Of a DNA stretch of 64,000 nucleotides, positions 8,189 through 17,093 are shown in pieces (the stretch's first letter is position 1; each line of letters starts with the position of its first letter). The notes under the pieces are model-generated. The model saw only the letters and a program-made list of their open reading frames with translations, had not been told where the DNA came from and made no database searches. Source of the stretch: Methanolinea sp. (lineage in GTDB: Archaea; Halobacteriota; Methanomicrobia; Methanomicrobiales; Methanospirillaceae); contig JALOPW010000003.1 of NCBI GenBank assembly GCA_025453675.1, positions 30,068-94,067 of the forward strand, in the 5' to 3' direction. The position numbers and the translations under genes are program-made.

Positions 8189-9277
8189 TCACCGGGATTT
8201 TTCTTCATGGTGAGTGACCTGCAGTCCCCGGTTGTCTACCGCGGTTATGACTGCAATCTCGAGACCGAGACCCCGGATGATCCCTTCCACTTCTCTCTTC
8301 TCTTTGGCGGTAATGATGGCAATTGACGGTCCGACCGAACTCATTCCCACAAACTCGAGGCCGGCTTCACGCAACTGGCTCATGTAACGATAGATGGCAT
8401 AGCTGTGGTGCTCCACCTCCGCCCTCTTTGAACCTCGGAACTCAATCTCCCAGATGGTATTGCCGATCTTTTCGAGATCCCCTTTTTCAAGGGCAGGGAT
8501 GAGGTCCATCATGATCATGTAGGCCTTGATCTCCCGATCCCGGTAATCAAGAACCCGTGCCTTGTTCATCAGCAGGTCAAATTCCTGCGTGCCGGCAGAT
8601 GAGATGTCGCTCGGGGGGATCACGATAAAGACATTTTTCCCGGCCGCAAACGGGTGATGGTAGATGAGCGCAAGCTCGTCACCCATGATGGCCATGCCGC
8701 CGTGGATGCTCACCGCCGGCCCTACTCCCGTCTCAAAGCCGAAGACCACGTTTCCTTCAACGGTCTCCTCCACGTAGTTATACCCGATCATCTTTCGGAG
8801 CTGATCGCTGGTAAAGGGAGATCCCACTGCGTAGTTGAGGGCGTGCGAAAGGGCGATCATGATGGTGCTGGTTGAGCCAAGGCCAACGTGCTGGTGCTGG
8901 TGATCGGTGGCCCTGATGGAGAAGCCACCCCGGTATCCCGATATCTTCCTGAAGACCTCGACAAAATGCCTGAGAATGGTCGGGCGGCTGTAATCTATCT
9001 CCAGGCCACGCTCTATGCACCTGACCTCCACGCTGCAGTAGAGCTGGATGGCAAAGCCCACCCCGCCTCCACCGGGGCGGGAAGGCGAGAACCTGTTCAT
9101 GTCCAGCACTGTCAGATGTATCCGGGCCGGTGCCCGCACGGTGACCGTGCCCTTGATGGGGGCAAGCGGGGTGGCACACTCAATTCCAAGGGTCCGTACC
9201 TGTTCTCCCGGGGGAAAGGAGTTGAACTCGTATTCGACCAGGTCCAGGTCACCGCCCCGTATCTTCAAAACTGCCAT
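8189..9277 (-). CDS. Beta-ribofuranosylaminobenzene 5'-phosphate synthase
   Basis: A 362-residue GHMP-kinase-superfamily protein. The motifs RAPARIHLTVLDMNR, SRPGGGGVGFAI and HVGLGSTSTIMIAL match archaeal beta-RFAP synthase. This enzyme condenses p-hydroxybenzoate (or p-aminobenzoate) with PRPP, releasing CO2 and pyrophosphate, as the first committed step of methanopterin synthesis. The GLGSTS stretch is the GHMP glycine-rich loop. The N-terminal roughly 45 residues extend beyond the GHMP core, and a shorter start cannot be excluded. It lies 21 bases downstream of the DUF2148 gene on the same strand, probably in one transcript. Confidence 0.85.
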   Translation of the reverse strand: MAVLKIRGGDLDLVEYEFNSFPPGEQVRTLGIECATPLAPIKGTVTVRAPARIHLTVLDMNRFSPSRPGGGGVGFAIQLYCSVEVRCIERGLEIDYSRPTILRHFVEVFRKISGYRGGFSIRATDHQHQHVGLGSTSTIMIALSHALNYAVGSPFTSDQLRKMIGYNYVEETVEGNVVFGFETGVGPAVSIHGGMAIMGDELALIYHHPFAAGKNVFIVIPPSDISSAGTQEFDLLMNKARVLDYRDREIKAYMIMMDLIPALEKGDLEKIGNTIWEIEFRGSKRAEVEHHSYAIYRYMSQLREAGLEFVGMSSVGPSIAIITAKEKREVEGIIRGLGLEIAVITAVDNRGLQVTHHEEKSR

Positions 9278-9298
9278 AAATGTATTCCTGACATGAGA

Positions 9299-9844
9299 TC
9301 ACTGTCGATCAAAGTAAATGTTTTTGCCAGATGCCGCGAGCGGGATCCCATATGCCACTGTGCATCCGGTGAGCCATCCAAGGGAGAGGGCCGCGGCGCC
9401 TGCCGTGTACATCACCCTGTTGTCGACATTATGGATAGATGCGGTTTTGACCGCGGAGCCGACTGCGATGCCGAGGTCTGTAATTTTTATGATGCAGTTC
9501 GGCCCTTTGAACGGGGCAGTCTGTTCACCTGTCCCTGTTGCCCCCAGCATCCCGTCGCATGAGGCAAACCCGCATCCCTGGCAGTTGATGCCAACCGGTT
9601 CCCGGCCCCTGACTCCAATGACAAGGCAGGCCTCTGACGAAGAGATATTTTTCGCATCCCTGGAGAATATGGAGAGGTTCAGGCTCCCGGAGAGCCGCTC
9701 CATCTCTTTCGAGAGCAGGGGGAGATCTTCGGGTCCCGCGATGCTGCACACAAGAGAATCCTTCCCTTTTCCTTTCGGTGCAGTACGGGCAGAGAGTGCC
9801 ATCAACCGGGCTACCAGAATGACCCCATCGTGTTCATCATGCAT
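9299..9844 (-). CDS. DUF2148 ferredoxin-domain protein
   Basis: A 181-residue protein of the DUF2148 family, annotated widely as an uncharacterised ferredoxin-domain protein. Around residue 80 the cysteine pattern INCQGCGFASCDGM resembles half of an Fe-S binding motif. A glycine/alanine-rich stretch then follows (TDLGIAVGSAVKTASI). No reaction is known to me. It is upstream of beta-RFAP synthase on the same strand (21-base gap) and divergent from rubredoxin. Possible electron-transfer roles are inference only. Confidence 0.75.
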   Translation of the reverse strand: MHDEHDGVILVARLMALSARTAPKGKGKDSLVCSIAGPEDLPLLSKEMERLSGSLNLSIFSRDAKNISSSEACLVIGVRGREPVGINCQGCGFASCDGMLGATGTGEQTAPFKGPNCIIKITDLGIAVGSAVKTASIHNVDNRVMYTAGAAALSLGWLTGCTVAYGIPLAASGKNIYFDRQ

Positions 9845-9988
9845 GGAACTGAATCGACCTCCACGAATATGAGGTGAATGCTTCCCGGAAAGAGGTGTCC
9901 CGCATGGAAATCATTATGCTGGTGGCTTCTGATGGATACACTGCGTCATTTAATCCCACCAAAATCACGTACAGGAGAGGAACAGCGA

Positions 9989-10147
9989 ATGGACTCGTAT
10001 ATATGCACGATCTGCGGGCACGTCTATGACCCTGGCAGGGGTGAGCCGTCAATGGATATTCCACCCGGCATCGACTTCCAAACCCTCCCCCAGGGCTGGA
10101 GGTGCCCGGTGTGCCAGGCAATCCCCGAAAAGTTCAGAAAGGTATGA
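9989..10147 (+). CDS. Rubredoxin
   Basis: A 52-residue protein with the two rubredoxin knuckles, YICTICGHVYDP and WRCPVCQAI, which ligate one iron through four cysteines. The start is the ATG at 9989, giving the normal length; the longer open frame upstream is not needed. It is an electron carrier. The F420H2 oxidase gene starts nine bases later, so it may donate electrons to oxygen or peroxide detoxification. Confidence 0.95.
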   Translation: MDSYICTICGHVYDPGRGEPSMDIPPGIDFQTLPQGWRCPVCQAIPEKFRKV

Positions 10148-10156
10148 GAGACCCCT

Positions 10157-11353
10157 ATGGCAGTTCGCGAGATAGTACCTGATATATTCTCCGTAGGGGC
10201 GCTTGACTTTGACAGGCGCCTTTTTGACAGCCTGATTCCGCTTCCTCATGGGACAAGCTACAATGCCTACCTTGTGAAGGGAAAGAAAAAGACGGCCCTG
10301 ATCGACACGGTTGACCCGACCCGGGAACTGGAGCTTGTGACAAACCTGGTCAAGGCCAGGGTGGACACCATCGATTACCTGATAGTCAATCATGCCGAGC
10401 AGGACCACTCCGGGTCTCTCCCTATGATTGCCGAGCTCTTCCCCCAGGCGAAAATAGTGGTGAATGAGAAATGCCTGGACATGGTGACCCACCTCCTGGA
10501 CATCAGCAGGGAGCGCTGCATGGTGATCAAGGACCGCGAGACGCTCGATCTTGGGGGAAAGACCCTGGAGTTTCTCATCACTCCCTGGGTACACTGGCCT
10601 GAGACCATGCTGACCTATGCCAGGGAAGACAGGATACTCTTCTCCTGCGATCTCTTCGGTTCGCACATAGCGGAGAGCACCCTGCTGGTGAATGATTTGA
10701 AAGAGGTGTATCATGCAGCGAAACGGTATTACGCGGAGATCATGATGCCGTTTCGATCCAGCATAAGGGAGCACCTGGAGAAGGTGGGCGCCCTTGACAT
10801 CGCCATGGTGGCACCAAGCCACGGCCCCATGTACGCGCAGCCGCCCCTCATCCTGGACGCCTACCGGGACTGGACCGGCGATCAGGTCAAAAACGAGGTG
10901 GTCATCCCTTACGTGAGCATGCATGGGAGTACAGAGAAGATGGTGCAGCACCTGACTGAAGCATTGATTGAACGGGGAATCCGGGTCCACCCTTTCAACC
11001 TGGTGGCCACCGACATAGGAGAACTGGCCATGGCGCTTGTTGATGCGGCAACCGTCGTGATAGGGGCCCCTACCGTGATATTCGGACCTCATCCCCAGGC
11101 GGTGTATGCCACCTATCTTGCCAACCTGCTCCGTCCAAAGACCCGTTTCGTCTCCATCATAGGCTCTTATGGGTGGGGGGGCACGACGGTTGAGACCCTG
11201 AAGGGGATGCTCACCCGGATACAGCCGGAACTCCTGGATCCTGTCTATATCAAGGGAGCCCCCGGGGTACAGGATCTCAGGAACCTGGACATCCTCGCAG
11301 ACACCATCGCCAGGAAGCACAGGGAGATCGGGGCACTCACACAGGCAAAGTGA
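10157..11353 (+). CDS. fprA: FprA, F420H2 oxidase (flavodiiron protein)
   Basis: A 398-residue A-type flavoprotein. The N-terminal metallo-beta-lactamase domain carries the diiron ligands in NHAEQDHSGSLP, VHWPETMLTY and SCDLFGSH. The C-terminal flavodoxin domain (from about residue 250) has the FMN-binding loop YVSMHGSTEKM. In methanogens this family uses reduced F420 to reduce O2 to water, protecting strict anaerobes from air. It sits nine bases downstream of rubredoxin in what looks like an oxidative-stress operon. GC-rich hairpins follow the stop codon. Confidence 0.92.
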   Translation: MAVREIVPDIFSVGALDFDRRLFDSLIPLPHGTSYNAYLVKGKKKTALIDTVDPTRELELVTNLVKARVDTIDYLIVNHAEQDHSGSLPMIAELFPQAKIVVNEKCLDMVTHLLDISRERCMVIKDRETLDLGGKTLEFLITPWVHWPETMLTYAREDRILFSCDLFGSHIAESTLLVNDLKEVYHAAKRYYAEIMMPFRSSIREHLEKVGALDIAMVAPSHGPMYAQPPLILDAYRDWTGDQVKNEVVIPYVSMHGSTEKMVQHLTEALIERGIRVHPFNLVATDIGELAMALVDAATVVIGAPTVIFGPHPQAVYATYLANLLRPKTRFVSIIGSYGWGGTTVETLKGMLTRIQPELLDPVYIKGAPGVQDLRNLDILADTIARKHREIGALTQAK

Positions 11354-11354
11354 G

Positions 11355-11400
11355 GGGGGGGGCACTCCCCATGAAATAGGGGGGTGGGGAGCACCCCCGG
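11355..11400 (+). terminator. GC-rich hairpins after fprA
   Basis: Two G-run/C-run stems follow the fprA stop: GGGGGGGCACTCCCC, and then GGGGTGGGGAGCACCCCC. They could end or stabilise the fprA transcript. No T-tract follows, so termination itself is not certain. Confidence 0.4.
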
Positions 11401-11457
11401 GTCATAGAGAAGGCCAAAGGGCTACCGACATCGAAGAAGACGGTTCACAGGTGCGGC

Positions 11458-12420
11458 ATGAGAGTGGGTTCCGGTTTTTGCGAGGTTCTTTCGGCATCCG
11501 GCTACGTATATATCATCGGTGTAGCAGGGGATAGCGGATCAGGAAAGACCACTTTCACTGCGGCCATCAGGAACCTTATTGGAGAGGATCTGGTATCCAC
11601 CATTACTCTTGACGACTACCACCTCTTTGACCGGGAGGAGAGGAACGCCCTGCAGATCACCCCCCTCTCTCCCCGGGCGAATGATATCAGCCGCCTGGAG
11701 CGCGATATCGGGAGACTGAAACAGGGGAAGGGGGTTGAGAAGATGAGGTACAATCACACGAACGGGACGATTGAGGGTCCGTTCTTCTTCCCACCCTCAA
11801 AGATAGTCATCGTCGAGGGCCTTCACTCTCTCTTTACTCCAAAGCTCCGTTCCCTTCTTGATTTCTCATTTTTTGTCGATCCTTCTCCGGATGTAAAGAG
11901 GGAGTGGAAACTCAAACGGGACATGGGGGCCAGGGGCTACACCGAGCAGCAGGTCCGAAGGGAGATGGCCCTGCGCGAGTCGGATTATCTCGCGTATATT
12001 GCCCCCCAGCGGGAATGCGCACAGGGAATCATCGGGATATCGTTCTCGCGGTTCGGGCGGCATCTTGGCTGGGAGGAGAACATATACAGGGTTTCCCTGG
12101 CCCTGGAGCCATTGCGAGGGGTAGGGGAGAGAATCTGGGTGCAATTTGATTTCAGGGCGGTCATCACCGGGCATCCAAGACCCTTCAGTGTTGAATACAG
12201 GCCAGTGGTGGAGAAAGGGCGCCTGTTGGGGAGCATAGAACTCGATGGCGGCTTCCCCTGCGAATCGGCCGATACGCTGGTCTCCCTCCTGCACCACCAG
12301 ACAGGAGTGGATCCCAGGGATTTCCTGCCGCAATGCCCCCTGCTGACCCCGACTGATCTCATGCAACTGGTGGTCTGCTGGAGGATCATCTCCCACAGGC
12401 TTTCACTCGCCGGGCAATAG
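11458..12420 (+). CDS. Archaeal phosphoribulokinase / uridine-kinase-like protein
   Basis: A 320-residue P-loop kinase of the phosphoribulokinase/uridine kinase family. The Walker A loop GVAGDSGSGKTTF is near residue 22, TLDDYHLFDRE near residue 50, and IVEGLHSLFTPKLRSLLDF is the family's Walker B region. The length and the C-terminal extension fit phosphoribulokinase better than uridine kinase. Archaeal PRK of Methanospirillum hungatei works with form III RuBisCO in the reductive hexulose-phosphate pathway, making ribulose-1,5-bisphosphate. RuBisCO is not in this window. It stands alone between fprA and trkH. The ATG was chosen for the AGGTG four bases upstream. Confidence 0.8.
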   Translation: MRVGSGFCEVLSASGYVYIIGVAGDSGSGKTTFTAAIRNLIGEDLVSTITLDDYHLFDREERNALQITPLSPRANDISRLERDIGRLKQGKGVEKMRYNHTNGTIEGPFFFPPSKIVIVEGLHSLFTPKLRSLLDFSFFVDPSPDVKREWKLKRDMGARGYTEQQVRREMALRESDYLAYIAPQRECAQGIIGISFSRFGRHLGWEENIYRVSLALEPLRGVGERIWVQFDFRAVITGHPRPFSVEYRPVVEKGRLLGSIELDGGFPCESADTLVSLLHHQTGVDPRDFLPQCPLLTPTDLMQLVVCWRIISHRLSLAGQ

Positions 12421-12466
12421 GCGATTTTCGGATCAGCAGTGCAGGCAAACATACATCAGGCTGAAA

Positions 12467-13945
12467 ATGCCAACCATTCTGGTAGGAATGGGCAGGATAC
12501 GGTATTTCTCCACTGTTCTCGGCGAGCTCGGCGAGATGCTGGTCTTCATCAGCCCGCTCACCCTGCTTCCACTCCCGGTTGCCGTGATCTTCCAGGAATG
12601 GGAAATGTTCGTACCCCTGGCCATCGTGCCTGCACTGTTCTTCTGTAGCGGAATTCTTTTGAATTACCTCCCCAGGAAGAAGGAGGACGTCCGGTTTTCC
12701 GCAGCACTCTGTTCTGTAGCCCTGGTATGGCTGGCGTTTGCCCTCATCTCCTGCATCCCTTTCCTGATGGTGCTGGATATCTCCCTTTCAGATGCCCTCT
12801 TCGAGGCCATGGCAGGCTGGACCGGGACCGGTTTCTCTCTCCTCACGAATTACGATACACTTCCCGAGAGCCTGCTCTTCTGGCGAACCTATATGCAGTG
12901 GATCGGAGGCCTGGCGGTGATATCCCTCTCACTCACGATAGCCTTCCGTTCAGGGCTTGACAAGTCATCCCTCTTCCGGGCGGAGAGGAGGGCAGAACGG
13001 ATCCTCCCGAGCGTTATCGCTAATGGAAAGGAGATATGGGCAGTATATATCCTCCTCACTGTAATTTCAGTGGGGCTGATCATGATGGCCCGGGTTCCAT
13101 TATGGGACGCGCTGAATCTTGCCCTCTCTGCCATCTCCACCGGGGGTTTCATTCCCAAATACGGCGGAATACTCTATTACCAGAACCCCTTCCTCGAGTT
13201 CGTCCTCATACCGGTGATGATCCTCGGTTCTACTCCCTTTACCCTCTACTACATGACCTACCGGAGCAGGAAAATCTCCTTCTTCTCTGAAGAGCAGGTC
13301 AGGCTTCTCTTTATCTTCCTTATCTTCGGCGCCCTCCTGGTTATTGCAGATCTCATCTTTCTTGCCGGGTTCTCAGTGGAGCAATCGCTAAGGCAGGGGA
13401 TATTCATGACTGCTGCTGCTATCAGCACCACTGGATTCCAGAATGGAAATCCCCATCTCTACCCCAGCGTGACGGTGGTCTTCCTGACCATGCTCATCTT
13501 TATAGGGGGAGCGAGCGGGAGCACGGCTGGGGGTATCCGGCTTTCCAGGATCGCCCTTGGCTACCGGGGTATCATCTGGTGGTTCAAAAGGGTCTTTGTC
13601 CGCAGCAGGGTGCTGGTGCCTTTCAAATACGAAGGGAGAAATGTCCCGGTGGAGGTTGCCGAGCCGGAACTCTCAAAGAGTATGCTTGTCATCATCCTCT
13701 CTGTCATCACCGTCTTTATCGCCACCATGCTGGTTCTGCAGGTGCATATCATCTCGTTCGGGCTCACGGATCTCATTTTTGATATCGTCTCTGCCCTGAG
13801 TTCATGCGGGATCACCACGGGGTACGTGAATCCCTCCATGCCCCTGCTCTCCAAGTGGGTGTTCATCGTGGTGATGTGGGTCGGGCGACTGGAGGTCATA
13901 CCCGTGTTTGTCCTTATCATGGGGCTGGTGCGGGGGTCGGACTGA
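12467..13945 (+). CDS. trkH: TrkH/KtrB-type potassium uptake channel
   Basis: A 492-residue membrane protein with about ten hydrophobic segments. Four pore-loop repeats show the Trk/Ktr selectivity filters: WTGTGFSLL, ISTGGFIPK, ISTTGFQNG and LSSCGITTG. The third and fourth are followed by the usual helices, with GGASGSTAGGIR typical of TrkH. It imports K+ (possibly with H+ or Na+) when gated by a cytoplasmic TrkA-type ring protein. No trkA gene is visible next to it. The nitrogenase-like genes begin 78 bases downstream on the same strand, with no functional link evident. Confidence 0.93.
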   Translation: MPTILVGMGRIRYFSTVLGELGEMLVFISPLTLLPLPVAVIFQEWEMFVPLAIVPALFFCSGILLNYLPRKKEDVRFSAALCSVALVWLAFALISCIPFLMVLDISLSDALFEAMAGWTGTGFSLLTNYDTLPESLLFWRTYMQWIGGLAVISLSLTIAFRSGLDKSSLFRAERRAERILPSVIANGKEIWAVYILLTVISVGLIMMARVPLWDALNLALSAISTGGFIPKYGGILYYQNPFLEFVLIPVMILGSTPFTLYYMTYRSRKISFFSEEQVRLLFIFLIFGALLVIADLIFLAGFSVEQSLRQGIFMTAAAISTTGFQNGNPHLYPSVTVVFLTMLIFIGGASGSTAGGIRLSRIALGYRGIIWWFKRVFVRSRVLVPFKYEGRNVPVEVAEPELSKSMLVIILSVITVFIATMLVLQVHIISFGLTDLIFDIVSALSSCGITTGYVNPSMPLLSKWVFIVVMWVGRLEVIPVFVLIMGLVRGSD

Positions 13946-14023
13946 CAAGGGATACCCATCTATTCAACTTTACTTTTGTTAACATCAGAATAGCTCATTA
14001 CCAATCCCATCCAATACTGGGTG

Positions 14024-14839
14024 ATGAAACAGATAGCCCTGTACGGGAAAGGCGGTATCGGGAAGTCAACCACTTCGGCCAACCTCTCTGCTGCTCTCTC
14101 CGAGCAGGGGCTCGACGTGTTGCAGATCGGGTGTGATCCCAAGCGTGACAGCACAAGGATGCTGATGCAGGGGAGGCTGATTCCCACCGTCATGGACCTG
14201 GTCCGGGAACAGGGGGACCGGACGCTCACCCTTGAAGATGTAGTCTACCGGGGATATCACGGAGTCAGGTGCGTGGAGGCAGGAGGTCCCGAACCCGGCG
14301 TTGGGTGTGCAGGACGGGGGATCATCGCCACGTTCCAGATCCTCGAGAGGCTGGGAGCGCTTCGTGCCGACGTGGTGGTCTATGATGTTCTCGGGGATGT
14401 TGTCTGTGGAGGATTTGCCATGCCCATGAGGGAAGGGTATGCAGAAGAGGTCTATCTGGTGACCTCCGGGGAACTGATGTCCCTGTATGCGGCAAATAAT
14501 ATCTGCAAGGCAATATCGAGGCTCTCTTCCCGGGCCCGGAGCAGGTGCCGCCTGGCAGGGGTGATCTGCAATGCAAAGAACCTGCCCCGGGAAGAGGAGC
14601 TGGTCGCTGAATTTGCACAGAAAATTGGCAGTTCCATGGTCCAGTTCATTCCAAGGGACCAGGTGGTCCAGCAGGCCGAACTGAACAAAAAGACGGTCGT
14701 GCAATATGCCCCGGCATCAGGCCAGGCAGAGATCTACCGGTCACTTGCCCGGCAGATCACGGGGAACTGCCGGCTGGACATCCCAGTTCCGCTGGAAATT
14801 GAAGATCTGGAAGCACTTGCGTATGACTTCTCTCTATGA
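14024..14839 (+). CDS. Nitrogenase-like reductase component (NifH/CfbC/BchL family)
   Basis: A 271-residue P-loop Fe-S ATPase. Walker A is [16 protein letters not shown] at residues 7-22, followed by [12 protein letters not shown]. The two cysteines that share the bridging [4Fe-4S] cluster are in [10 protein letters not shown] (about residue 93) and [10 protein letters not shown] (about residue 127). Such proteins hydrolyse ATP to pass low-potential electrons to a NifDK-type partner. The two partner genes overlap and follow directly. The sequence is of the group IV/nitrogenase-like kind, since no nifB, nifE or nifN is nearby. It could alternatively also serve as CfbC for the F430 operon, whose own CfbC is not visible. 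ATG at 14024 is preferred over GTG at 14021. Confidence 0.88.
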   Translation: MKQIALYGKGGIGKSTTSANLSAALSEQGLDVLQIGCDPKRDSTRMLMQGRLIPTVMDLVREQGDRTLTLEDVVYRGYHGVRCVEAGGPEPGVGCAGRGIIATFQILERLGALRADVVVYDVLGDVVCGGFAMPMREGYAEEVYLVTSGELMSLYAANNICKAISRLSSRARSRCRLAGVICNAKNLPREEELVAEFAQKIGSSMVQFIPRDQVVQQAELNKKTVVQYAPASGQAEIYRSLARQITGNCRLDIPVPLEIEDLEALAYDFSL

Positions 14840-15842
14840 TGATGGGTGCACGCTGACAGGAGCGCTCTCGGTGACCACCGAGATCGCCCGGTGCATCACG
14901 CTCATTCATGGACCTTCCGGATGTGCACACCATAATTTCTCCCTCCTCCACGCGCTTCATGCGGCACAGGGTCGGATGGTCCCGCCTCTCCTCATATCCA
15001 CGGACATGACGGAGAAAGAGGTCATCTTCGGGGGTGAGCGTCTGCTTGAGGAGACCATCCGCAGTGTAGTAAAAAGAAGACCTGATCTGGTCTGCGTGCT
15101 CTCCACCTGTGTCACCGCGACTATCGGTGATGATGTGGACGCAGTATGCCATGGGTCGTATCAGACGCCGGTGGTGCATATACCCACAGGAGGATTTATT
15201 GGGGGGGGTTTCCTTGATGGGCATATCCAGGCTCTTGTTTCCTTGTCCCTCCCTGCAAAAGAGAGTGAGAAGACCCCATCTGTCAACCTTATCGGGGAGA
15301 AAACCCTGGAGTATGAGGTGAATGAGCATTACCAGGAAATAAAGCGGCTTCTCTCCCTCGTTGGCGTCCCGGTGAATGTCCGGTTTGTCTCTGGGACGAC
15401 GTTTCATGATCTTGCGCATCTCGGGAGGGCGTCATTGAATATTCTTCGGGATCCATCCATGGTGCCGGTGGGAGAGCATCTCAAACGGGAATTTGGTACT
15501 CCGTTTATCGAATCCTTTCCCCTCGGCATGGAGGGTACGCTCCGGTTCCTGGAGAGGGTGGGTTCCCACTTTTCGATTGACGTGACCGGGGCCGTGACAG
15601 GTGAAGAGGCAATTCAGAAGGCGATGGTGCAGGATTTCTCCTCCCTGAAGGGGAAGAGGATCATATTCGATGCATCCCCGATGACGGATGTGCATTCCTG
15701 TTACGGGTACGAGCTGGCAGAGATGCTCGAACTGGAGATTCACGAACAGGGAGACCCTGTCCCTCTCCCTGATCCCTTCCCTGTCGGCACATCGGGGATT
15801 CGAAGGTTGTTGCAGCGGTGGAGGAGGAGATGCCATGCCTGA
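14823..15842 (+). CDS. Nitrogenase-like catalytic component, NifD-like subunit, function unknown
   Basis: A 339-residue protein of the nitrogenase component 1 superfamily, much shorter than NifD. Three cysteines match P-cluster-type positions: [10 protein letters not shown] (about residue 9), HGPSGCAHH (about residue 36) and [12 protein letters not shown] (about residue 97). No FeMo-cofactor Cys/His pair is evident in the C-terminal half. The N-terminal arrangement resembles CfbD but it is a distinct paralogue, and a K-type gene accompanies it. It overlaps the H-like gene by 17 bases and the K-like gene by eight, so the three are translationally coupled. The ATG at 14823 was taken because it places the first cysteine at the expected distance. 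The substrate is unknown; a tetrapyrrole or other reductive step is a guess. Confidence 0.82.
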   Translation: MTSLYDDGCTLTGALSVTTEIARCITLIHGPSGCAHHNFSLLHALHAAQGRMVPPLLISTDMTEKEVIFGGERLLEETIRSVVKRRPDLVCVLSTCVTATIGDDVDAVCHGSYQTPVVHIPTGGFIGGGFLDGHIQALVSLSLPAKESEKTPSVNLIGEKTLEYEVNEHYQEIKRLLSLVGVPVNVRFVSGTTFHDLAHLGRASLNILRDPSMVPVGEHLKREFGTPFIESFPLGMEGTLRFLERVGSHFSIDVTGAVTGEEAIQKAMVQDFSSLKGKRIIFDASPMTDVHSCYGYELAEMLELEIHEQGDPVPLPDPFPVGTSGIRRLLQRWRRRCHA

Positions 15843-16998
15843 ATGTGCCGGGCCGCTGTGGCCGTGCAGTCTGACGGGGGCGGCAGCGTGCCTTTCGGGT
15901 GTGAGGGGGATGGGGGTGATCATCCATGGGTCTGCGGGGTGCTATTTTTACCCGGCAACTACCCTTCACAGCCCTCTGTACTGCACTTCCCTCTCAGACC
16001 AGGATATCATCCTTGGAACAGATGAGGCCCTGGTCAGGACCATTGACTCCCTCCAGGGGAAATACCACTCTCTCTCAGTCCTGTGTACCTGTACTCCCGC
16101 AATCACGGGAGAGGATATTCGTGCGGTTCTCGAGGAGCGTTACGGGGAGTCTGCCCGGATACTCGTGCTCGATGCACCAGGGTTCACCGGCGAGTACGAG
16201 GAAGGATTCATGGCAGGCATCTCTGCGCTGCGGTTATGTGCATCAGAGGGTCTTTTACAATCCGTAAATATTGATGGACTCTCACTTATGGACCCTTTCT
16301 GGAGGGGAAACCTGCAGGAAATCCAGCGACTTCTCCGGCTGGCTGGTGCGGGATGCGGAGCAACTCTCTGTGCCGGAGAGTTTTCCTGTGATTCCGGGCT
16401 TTCCCCATGCACCGTCCATGCGAATCCAGACCTCCGGTCCAGCTATGGCGGGTCCCTCGGATCAATGCTCGGGATCTCAAGGTTAAAAAAGACCCTCCCG
16501 CTTCTCGAGGATCGGTATGGAGATGGTGGAGGGAGACTCTCGGAGCATATCCTTCCTGATGCGGAGGAGCGGATTTGCGCCGCGTGCGACAAATATCTCA
16601 AAAGGTTCAATCCTCCATCTGTGGGATTGTTCGGGCAGTGTGCGTCCATGCAGGAGATCGCGTCCATGCTGGACGAGTACCTCGGGGTGGAGGTCTTGTT
16701 CATCGCGTCCAGGAATACGCCTTTCAATGGACCTTTCCCGGTAGAGATGGTCCGGGATTATGGAAAAGTCCAGGAGATGCTGGAGCGGGAGCGCCCCGAT
16801 CTTATACTTGGATCTTCATTTGAACAGACTGCCTGCCCTTCTGCAGCCTTCGTGGGAGTGACACCGCCGTTGCGGGGAATGGTGAAGCTCCATGCACGCC
16901 CTATGGCAGGGATAGAAGGTGCCCTTGCGCTCGTGGAATCCGTGCTGAATGCCTGCATGGATCATCAGAGATCCCCGTATTCTGGTATCCGGTGCTGA
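15835..16998 (+). CDS. Nitrogenase-like catalytic component, NifK-like subunit, function unknown
   Basis: A 387-residue paralogue of the preceding D-like protein. Cysteines in WPCSLTGAAACL (about residue 11), HGSAGCYFYP (about residue 37) and VLCTCTPAITGED (about residue 84) fit a P-cluster-like site shared with the D-like subunit. Additional cysteines (CGATLCAGEFSC and ICAACDKYL) are not part of the usual pattern. The start at 15835 has a strong Shine-Dalgarno sequence (GGAGGAGG) seven bases upstream and gives an N-terminus close to the first cysteine. Together with the H- and D-like genes it looks like a complete two-component reductase. Its substrate cannot be read from sequence. Confidence 0.8.
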   Translation: MPECAGPLWPCSLTGAAACLSGVRGMGVIIHGSAGCYFYPATTLHSPLYCTSLSDQDIILGTDEALVRTIDSLQGKYHSLSVLCTCTPAITGEDIRAVLEERYGESARILVLDAPGFTGEYEEGFMAGISALRLCASEGLLQSVNIDGLSLMDPFWRGNLQEIQRLLRLAGAGCGATLCAGEFSCDSGLSPCTVHANPDLRSSYGGSLGSMLGISRLKKTLPLLEDRYGDGGGRLSEHILPDAEERICAACDKYLKRFNPPSVGLFGQCASMQEIASMLDEYLGVEVLFIASRNTPFNGPFPVEMVRDYGKVQEMLERERPDLILGSSFEQTACPSAAFVGVTPPLRGMVKLHARPMAGIEGALALVESVLNACMDHQRSPYSGIRC

Positions 16999-17042
16999 AA
17001 TTCCATCTCTTTTTAAATTCACTTTCACCCCGCGCTCATCGA

Positions 17043-17055
17043 GACTTTATATACT
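17043..17055 (+). promoter_or_regulatory. TATA box for the small gene after the nitrogenase-like set
   Basis: CTTTATATACTC lies about 45 bases before the chosen ATG at 17094. This suggests that the downstream gene has its own promoter in addition to any read-through from the nitrogenase-like operon. Confidence 0.5.
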
Positions 17056-17093
17056 CATTGCTCCAGACAGAGGATGCAGGAGAGGTGGATGAA

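Noticed and set aside
10049..11365. 438-residue frame opposite fprA
   Set aside because: It is antisense to the well-supported F420H2 oxidase and is rich in His, Gln and Arg, a typical antisense shadow.
14024..16998. True nitrogenase (nifHDK) for N2 fixation
   Set aside because: The D and K proteins are far shorter than NifD/NifK, no FeMo-cofactor ligands are evident, and nifB, nifE, nifN and nifI genes are absent nearby.
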